From Brachyhypopomus gauderio (lineage: Eukaryota > Chordata > Actinopteri > Gymnotiformes > Hypopomidae), in contig NC_135219.1 of assembly GCF_052324685.1 (NCBI RefSeq), positions 21,561,258 to 21,625,257 on the forward strand: a DNA stretch of 64,000 bases, written 5' to 3'. Of this stretch, positions 58,921 to 64,000 are shown piece after piece. Under the pieces are notes generated by a model, which was not told the DNA's origin, ran no database searches, and was given only the letters and a program-made list of their open reading frames with translations. Both the position numbers and the translations under genes were made by a program. The number at the start of each line of letters is the position of its first letter. The stretch's first letter is position 1.

Positions 58921-60060
58921 CCTTACATTGACGACCACGACCCATGTGGAGGCGAGGTGAGTGTTAACTTCTCTGGACCACATGGCAAAGTGGGCCAGGA
59001 TGAAGTTTAAGCCAAAGAAATCCAGGAGCATGGTGATCAGGAATGGGAAGGTGACCAGCAGTTTCAAGCTGCATGTGCAAGAGGAAGTTATTCCATCGAT
59101 AGAGGAGAATCCAAGTGCCTTTCAAGTGCCTCGGAAAGTGGTTTGATGACAAGCTTCACTTCAGTAAGCCTCTATATAAGATCAGGGCAGCTCCAACTTC
59201 CACTGTCATCTGTGGTTGAGGAATACAAAGTGGCAAAGTGCAGAGTCGTAATGACATACAGAGACTCTCAGGATGAACAAGTCAGACATGCTGGCATCAC
59301 TGCAAGATCAGGATGCAAGTGGGCAGCTGACGCATTTGTTGCACAAGCTGAGAGCGCATTGAAACTTTGTGACGTCATTGGGGTGCCATGCATAGGAAGA
59401 CAGGGCCAACAGTTCCAACAGTGGAGGAAGGCAGGAACTAGTGACAGAAGAGCCATGATTCAGGAGGAGGTACGGAATCTGGAGGAGGAAAGACGAAGGT
59501 CAAGGGCAGTGAAGCTAGCTTCACAACGAGCCTGGACCAAATGGGACCTGCCCATGAGGAAGATCACCTGGGCGGGCCTGTGGAGACTGGAGCCATTCCT
59601 CAGCATTCCTTCCTGCTGAGATCAGTGTATGACACACTCCCAACCCCAACGAACTTGCAAAGGTGGGGCCTGAGAGAGGACCCATTGTGCAGGCTTTGCC
59701 AAGAGAGAGGCACCATGGCACACATCCTCTCTGGGTGTAAAACAGCACTAACCCAAGGAAGGTACAGGTGGCGCCACGACAAGGTGCTCATGACACTGGC
59801 TAACACCTTAGAGCAGGAGAGGAAAAAGAAACATCAACCACTGCGGAAAACGACAGCAATCCAGTTTGTAAGGGAGGGGGGAAAGCCACCAACCACAGCA
59901 ATTACAAGAACTAGTCTGCTACAAAAGGCCCAAGCATGGGAAATGAAGGTCGACCTTGGAGGAAGGCTGAAGTTCCCCCAGGTTGTTCAGACAACCCTTA
60001 GGCCGGATGTGGTACTTTTAAACCATGTGTCTGCGATGTTGTATCGCTGAGATATTAATA
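58921..60060 (+). pseudogene. LINE 3' region, copy A
   Basis: Resumes the LINE after the hAT: THVEAR, a stop, SLDHMAKWARMKFKPKKSRS, then a deletion of about 234 bp relative to copy B, then FTSVSLYIRSGQLQLP. A one-base break after LWRLEPFLSIPSC shifts into the frame carrying LRSVYDTLPTPTNLQRWG and the zinc-knuckle CRLCQERGTMAHILSGC. It stops at HVSAMLYR, before the endonuclease core. Confidence 0.8.
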
Positions 60061-60124
60061 AAATTAATAGAAATACTTGGATGGCAGCCATCTTTGACGC
60101 ACCGGTGCGTCAATAAACCACATT

Positions 60125-61510
60125 GCTCTGGACCACATGGCAACGTGGGCCAGGATGAAGTTTAAGCCAAAGAAATCCAGGAGCATGGTGATCAGGAATG
60201 GGAAGGTGACCAGCAGGTTCAAGCTGCATGTGCAAGAGGAAGTGATTCCATCGATAGAGGAGAATCCAATCAAATGCCTCGGAAAGTGGTTTGATGAATC
60301 ACTGAAGGACAAGAACAGCATCGCCAGCACAGAAAAGCAGATGGAGGAATGGTTGAGAAGGATAGAGAAACCAGGGCTCCTGGGGAAGTTTAAAGCATGG
60401 CTCTATCAACACGGACTGTTACCAAGACTCATGTGGCTGCTGACTGTGTATGAAGTCCCAATGACGTGTGTGGAAGGAGTGGAGAGGAAGATCAATAAGT
60501 ACCTCCGGAAGTGGTTGGGAATCCCTCCAAGCTTCACTTCAGTAAGCCTCTATATAAGATCAGGGCAGCTCCAACTTCCACTGTCATCTGTGGTTGAGGA
60601 ATACAAAGTGGCAAAGTGCAGAGTCGTAATGACATACAGAGACTCTCAGGATGAACAAGCCAGACATGCTGGCATCACTGCAAGATCAGGATGCAAGTGA
60701 GCAGCTGACGCATTTGTTGCACAAGCTGAGAGCGCATTGAAACTTCGTGACGTCATTGGGGTGCCATGCATAGGAAGACAGGGCCAACAGTTCCAACAGT
60801 GGAGGAAGGCAGGAACTAGTGACAGAAGAGCCATGATTCAGGAGGAGGTATGGAATCTGGAAGAGGAAAGACGAAGGTCAAGGGCAGTGGAGCTAGCTTC
60901 ACAACGAGCCTGGACCAAATGTGACCTCCAAGATCACCTGGGCGGACCTGTGGAGACTGGAGCCATTCCTCAGCATTCCTTCCTGCTGTGGTCGGAAGAC
61001 ACAAAAAAGATCATCCTCATTGAACTTACAGTACCATGGGAGGAGGGGTGTGAACAGGCCTCTGAAAGAAAGAGAGCCAAATACCAAGACCTTTTGCATG
61101 ATTGCAGGGGGAAGGGATGGCAGGCATGGCTTTTCCCAGTGGAGGTCGGCTGTAGAGGATTCCCGGCGCAGTCAGTGTGGAAAATGCTTACAGCCATTGG
61201 AATGACAGGGAGGGAGAGAAAGGCAGCAGCTCGCAGAATGGGGGAGGCAACAGAAAGGGTTATGGAGTAGGAGAGAGGAGTTGGGCTGGAAGCCAGGAGG
61301 AGGAGATGGGCAGTGACTTGGCCACCACTGCCGGCCCGCCATCGGGAGGGTGTTGTGGATAAGGGTTGAAACTCCCAGTGAACGATGGGTACCACCTAAT
61401 GACATCAAATCCTCTTGGCCAGGGCTACACTCTCGTAAAGCAAGTGAAGGAGAAGCATCGTCAGATGTATTTGCAATATTATTATTTTTTTTTTACCTCA
61501 ATAAAAAATA
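60125..61510 (+). pseudogene. LINE 3' region, copy B with REL-endonuclease
   Basis: Begins again at LDHMATWARMKFKPKKSRS and keeps the segment missing in copy A (IKCLGKWFDESL to NKYLRKWLGIPP). An in-frame stop follows SGCK at 60700. It then lacks the zinc-knuckle stretch found in copy A, jumping to the restriction-enzyme-like endonuclease region DTKKIILIELTVPWEEG ... ERKRAKYQDLL (the PD-D/ExK-type core). The 3' end is T/A-rich with AATAAA and (AAAT)n at about 61500-61520. Not functional. Confidence 0.82.
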
Positions 61511-61739
61511 AATAAATAAAACTAGACATGGATTTCCTGAAAGAAATACTATAGGGCTTGAAAAGGTGTGCCCTAGAGTGTAATGTGTGTAGAGGTTTGC
61601 ATGTGTTAAGCTGTGTATGGTCATGTATGCTGTGTGTATGAAGGTGTGTAGTGTGTATAGTGTGATGTGCATGAAGGTGTGTATTGTGTGTATGACAACA
61701 CCTACTTAGGTATGCATGTGTCAGTGTGGTGTGGTGTGA

Positions 61740-62262
61740 GTGTGAGAGATGCATGTATTCTTGTGTGTGTGTGTGTATGAAAGAGGTGTGTGTAGAGTGT
61801 GCATGAGAGAGATGTGTGTGTGTGATGTTTGTGAGAGAGATGTATGTGTGTGGAGTGTGTGTCTGTGGTATATATGTGCATGTCTGCTTGGTGTATATGT
61901 GTGTTTGTGTGTGGAGTAGGTATGAGAGATGTATGTGTGTGTCTGTGTGGTGTATATGTGGAGTGGGTATGAGGGAGATGTGTGTGTCTGTGTGGTGTAT
62001 ATGTGTGTGACTGTGGAGTGGGTATTAGAGAGATGTGTGTGTCTGTGTGGTGTATATGTGTGTGACTGTGGAGTGGGTATGAGGGAGATGTGTGTGTCTG
62101 TGTGGTGTATATGTGTGTGACTGTGGAGTGGGTATGAGAGAGATGTGTGTGTCTGTGTGGTGTATATGTGTGTGACTGTGGAGTGGGTATGAGAGAGATG
62201 TGTGGTGTATGTGTGTGTAACTGTGGAGTGGGTATGAGAGAGATGTATGTATGTGCGCGTGC
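61740..62262. repeat. GT-rich minisatellite, 55-bp period
   Basis: CTGTGGAGTGGGTATGAGAG recurs at 62011, 62066, 62121 and 62176, then at 62221 with a short unit. More degenerate units extend to the left to about 61740. The long frames on both strands here are repeat translations, not genes. Confidence 0.93.
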
Positions 62263-62394
62263 GTGTGACATTCAAAAATAACTGTCACTCTATCTGTTTC
62301 TCTGAGTGGAGAAGCCTTGTTTAATGTGATTTGCACCCTCTGAACAAACGGTTGTAATTCGAGACATATTTAACGTATCGCTTAACCGAAGAGA

Positions 62395-62652
62395 TTGTAT
62401 GAGAGAAGACCCCTTGCTGATGATTTTGGTGTAATTGTGTGTGATTTGACCCAATACTGTCTGAATTATCACAAGTTAAACACAGAGGCAAATTGTGAAA
62501 AAGCCTATTCTGATTTTGAGAAATTAACATGGGAGCTAATGGAGCAGTTTTTTGTGCCTAGGGCCAAACAAATGCTCATAACTTTAAAAGTAATTGATCA
62601 AATGAGTAGATATCTGGGCGTGCCAGAAAGGACAAGTTCCTCTCCCATTTAA
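62395..62652 (+). CDS. hypothetical 85-aa frame, unrecognised
   Basis: The frame starts ATGTATGAGAG and encodes a globular-looking sequence with balanced composition (VIVCDLTQYCLNYHKLNT, KAYSDFEKLTWELMEQFF, LITLKVIDQMSRYLGVPE), unlike the simple repeats to its left. It lies inside the inverted-repeat unit 61550-62756. It might be the remnant of a transposase or a captured exon. I know no family match, and the start and completeness are uncertain. Confidence 0.25.
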   Translation: MYERRPLADDFGVIVCDLTQYCLNYHKLNTEANCEKAYSDFEKLTWELMEQFFVPRAKQMLITLKVIDQMSRYLGVPERTSSSPI

Positions 62653-62869
62653 AATTTAAATGGAGCTTTTAGGTGAAGGTTTAAGGATTTTACAGCAGTT
62701 TATCCAGGAGATTTTTGATCATTTTTCATGACAGCACACAATTTTCAAGCCCTATAATATTCACATAATTCCATATGACGTCATAATACCTGCTCTGTCG
62801 TCATAACAACGTCATAACAAATGAGGGTCATTGCATGTACAGTATAATTCCATATCAGTCTGTATAAAG

Positions 62870-63976
62870 ATGTCGAAGTGGAAGGATATTAAAATGTGGT
62901 ATTGCTGGTGCTGCGGAGGCATCCAAGATGATTCTGATGATGCAGACACAGAGTCCAGAAGAGTTAAAAAGAAAGAAAGAATTAAAAAGAAAAAAAGAAA
63001 AAACAACATAGAACCAAAACAGGAGACAGACAACACCCATGGCCTGAGTGAGTAAATGAGTACAATGGCGACAACTTATTTGGGGGCATATATTGGGGCT
63101 TAATTAAGGTTTTGTTCTTTTAACACAGCTGAATTTGGTGTTTATTGGTTAAACCAATAAGTGAAAAATAGTAAAAGAAACTGGCAATTTGACCGGAGGG
63201 TCGTGGGTTCGATTCCCAGACAGGCCATGACTAGGTGCTCTTGAGCAAGGCACCTAACCCCAATTGCTCCCCGGGCGCCGGGCTAGGGCTACCCACCGCT
63301 CCGGGCACGTGTGATCCACAGCCCCCTAGTAATCACTAGTGTGTGTTCTGACTGCACAGATGGGTTAAAAGCGGAGGACAAATTTCGATTGGGGTGTAAA
63401 AATCAAAATTGACAAAATATGGCACATTTCATTTCAGTGGTGTTGCTATGGCAACATACCAACAAACCCAGGTCCTCAAATAGTGGTAGTCTCAATATAA
63501 ATCCAATAATAATTATTAAATTACATTTGTGTCTTTCTGCTTGGCTTTGTATATTTATTGATTAGAAAAAGTCTTTGAATGGATTTTTTATGGGTTGTGT
63601 ATAGTTATTTTGGCTTTAGTGGTGTTAAATTGTCAATATGTTCAATACCGAGTAACAGAAAATACACAGATCAAATGAAAAACACTCATCTGTTATTACC
63701 ATGCAACATTTACCATGCTTATAGACATGCTTATATTAACACAGTTCAGCTGAAAAACGTTCACCTGTTATTACAATGTAATATGTAATTAGGACTTGAA
63801 TAAATTTAAAAAATCTTTTGTCTTTTGTTACTTTCATGTAATATTTAATTATGGCTTCTTTTAAAAAATCAATTTTGCAGTAGCAACTTTGAATAAAAGT
63901 GTTCTTGATGAGGCCTGTGAGGAGCACCTCCACTGTCTCCTTGATGAGATTGAGGATTCTTGTAGCCGACCTCTAG
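62870..63976 (+). CDS. 5' exons of an unrecognised gene running off the window
   Basis: Exon 1 (62870-63047) starts MSKWKDIKMWYCWCCGG, continues with an acidic DDSDDADTES and a strongly basic RVKKKERIKKKKRKN, and ends at the donor CTGA|GTGAGT. Exon 2 (63881-63976) has an AG acceptor and a GTGAGC donor and continues in phase: ATLNKSVLDEACEEHLHCLL, then DEIEDSCSRPL. Together these give 91 codons before the window ends. The Cys-rich N-terminus could be lipid-modified and the basic run could be a nuclear signal; both are guesses. No family was recognised. A SINE sits in the intron. Confidence 0.5.
63191..63430 (+). mobile_element. tRNA-derived SINE
   Basis: A B-box GGTTCGATTCC follows GGAGGGTCGTG. 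The body contains CTTGAGCAAGGCACCTAACC and CAATTGCTCCCCGGGCGCC, and the 3' part contains ACTGCACAGATGGGTTAAAA. This is the same class of fish SINE as 12386-12590 but a different subfamily with a longer body. It lies in an intron of the terminal gene. Confidence 0.88.
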
Positions 63977-64000
63977 GTGAGCAAGACATTTTCATAAAAA

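Larger units (their letters stand above)
61550..62756. mobile_element. terminal-inverted-repeat unit carrying a minisatellite and an ORF
   Basis: A perfect 15-bp inverted pair, TATAGGGCTTGAAAA at 61550-61564 and TTTTCAAGCCCTATA at 62742-62756, encloses about 1.2 kb. No 8-bp duplication is evident. The terminal TATA could include a TA target duplication. The unit contains the GTGT-rich minisatellite and the 86-codon ORF. Its family is unknown to me and the transposon assignment is inferred from the termini alone. Confidence 0.5.

Noticed and set aside
61702-62275. Long His/Thr-rich frames of up to 189 codons
   Set aside because: They are frame-independent translations of the GT-rich minisatellite, present in several frames with similar composition.
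63205-63235. Possible tRNA gene
   Set aside because: Same reason: B-box of a SINE followed by the SINE body.

Overview
The window is nuclear DNA of a ray-finned fish, most likely a teleost. The genes are intron-rich with GT-AG junctions. Spacers and introns are packed with hAT, Tc1/mariner, LINE, SINE and LTR sequence and long CA/GT microsatellites. The order ypel5 - plb1 - ppp1cb matches a neighbourhood found on human chromosome 2p. I cannot name the species; the Tc1/hAT load fits an otophysan (catfish or characin type), which is an inference.

Layout: (1) 1-5.06 kb holds the last four coding exons and 3' UTR of zfand3 (+). (2) 5.4-7.4 kb is a non-autonomous hAT element with a perfect 8-bp target duplication and an internal four-copy ~215-bp tandem array. 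(3) 8.1-11.8 kb is a near-identical head-to-tail duplication of a ~1.86-kb unit. (4) 11.8-15.6 kb is a four-coding-exon gene (+) for a ~516-residue protein with an N-terminal CARD and a C-terminal half I do not recognise. (5) 16.2-19.7 kb is ypel5 (-), with a Tol2-like hAT element and a GC/CA repeat in its coding intron. (6) 19.7-24.4 kb is intergenic, with a 342-bp hAT MITE. (7) 24.4-42.5 kb is plb1 (+), about 43 coding exons: a signal-like N-terminus, three phospholipase B repeats, a transmembrane segment and a short basic tail. Only the middle repeat keeps all catalytic motifs. (8) 42.56-49.4 kb is ppp1cb (+), eight exons encoding exactly 327 residues. (9) 49.9-62.8 kb is transposon-rich: a Tc1 with an open transposase fragment, an L2/CR1-like LINE, a hAT with a nested snap-back palindrome, a solo LTR, rearranged copies of a LINE with a restriction-enzyme-like endonuclease, and a terminal-inverted-repeat unit holding a 55-bp minisatellite and an unknown 86-codon ORF. 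(10) 62.87 kb to the end is the start of an unrecognised gene (+) that leaves the window.

The genes are not a functional cluster. zfand3 encodes an AN1 zinc-finger protein, the CARD gene suggests death-fold or innate immune signalling, ypel5 encodes a zinc-binding CTLH-complex partner, plb1 an apical-membrane lipase and ppp1cb a phosphatase catalytic subunit. The notable material is the CARD gene, the loss of catalytic residues in plb1 repeats 1 and 3, a core sequence shared by hAT elements with different termini, and rearranged LINE copies carrying complementary deletions. No tRNA, rRNA or CRISPR was seen beyond tRNA-derived SINE heads.
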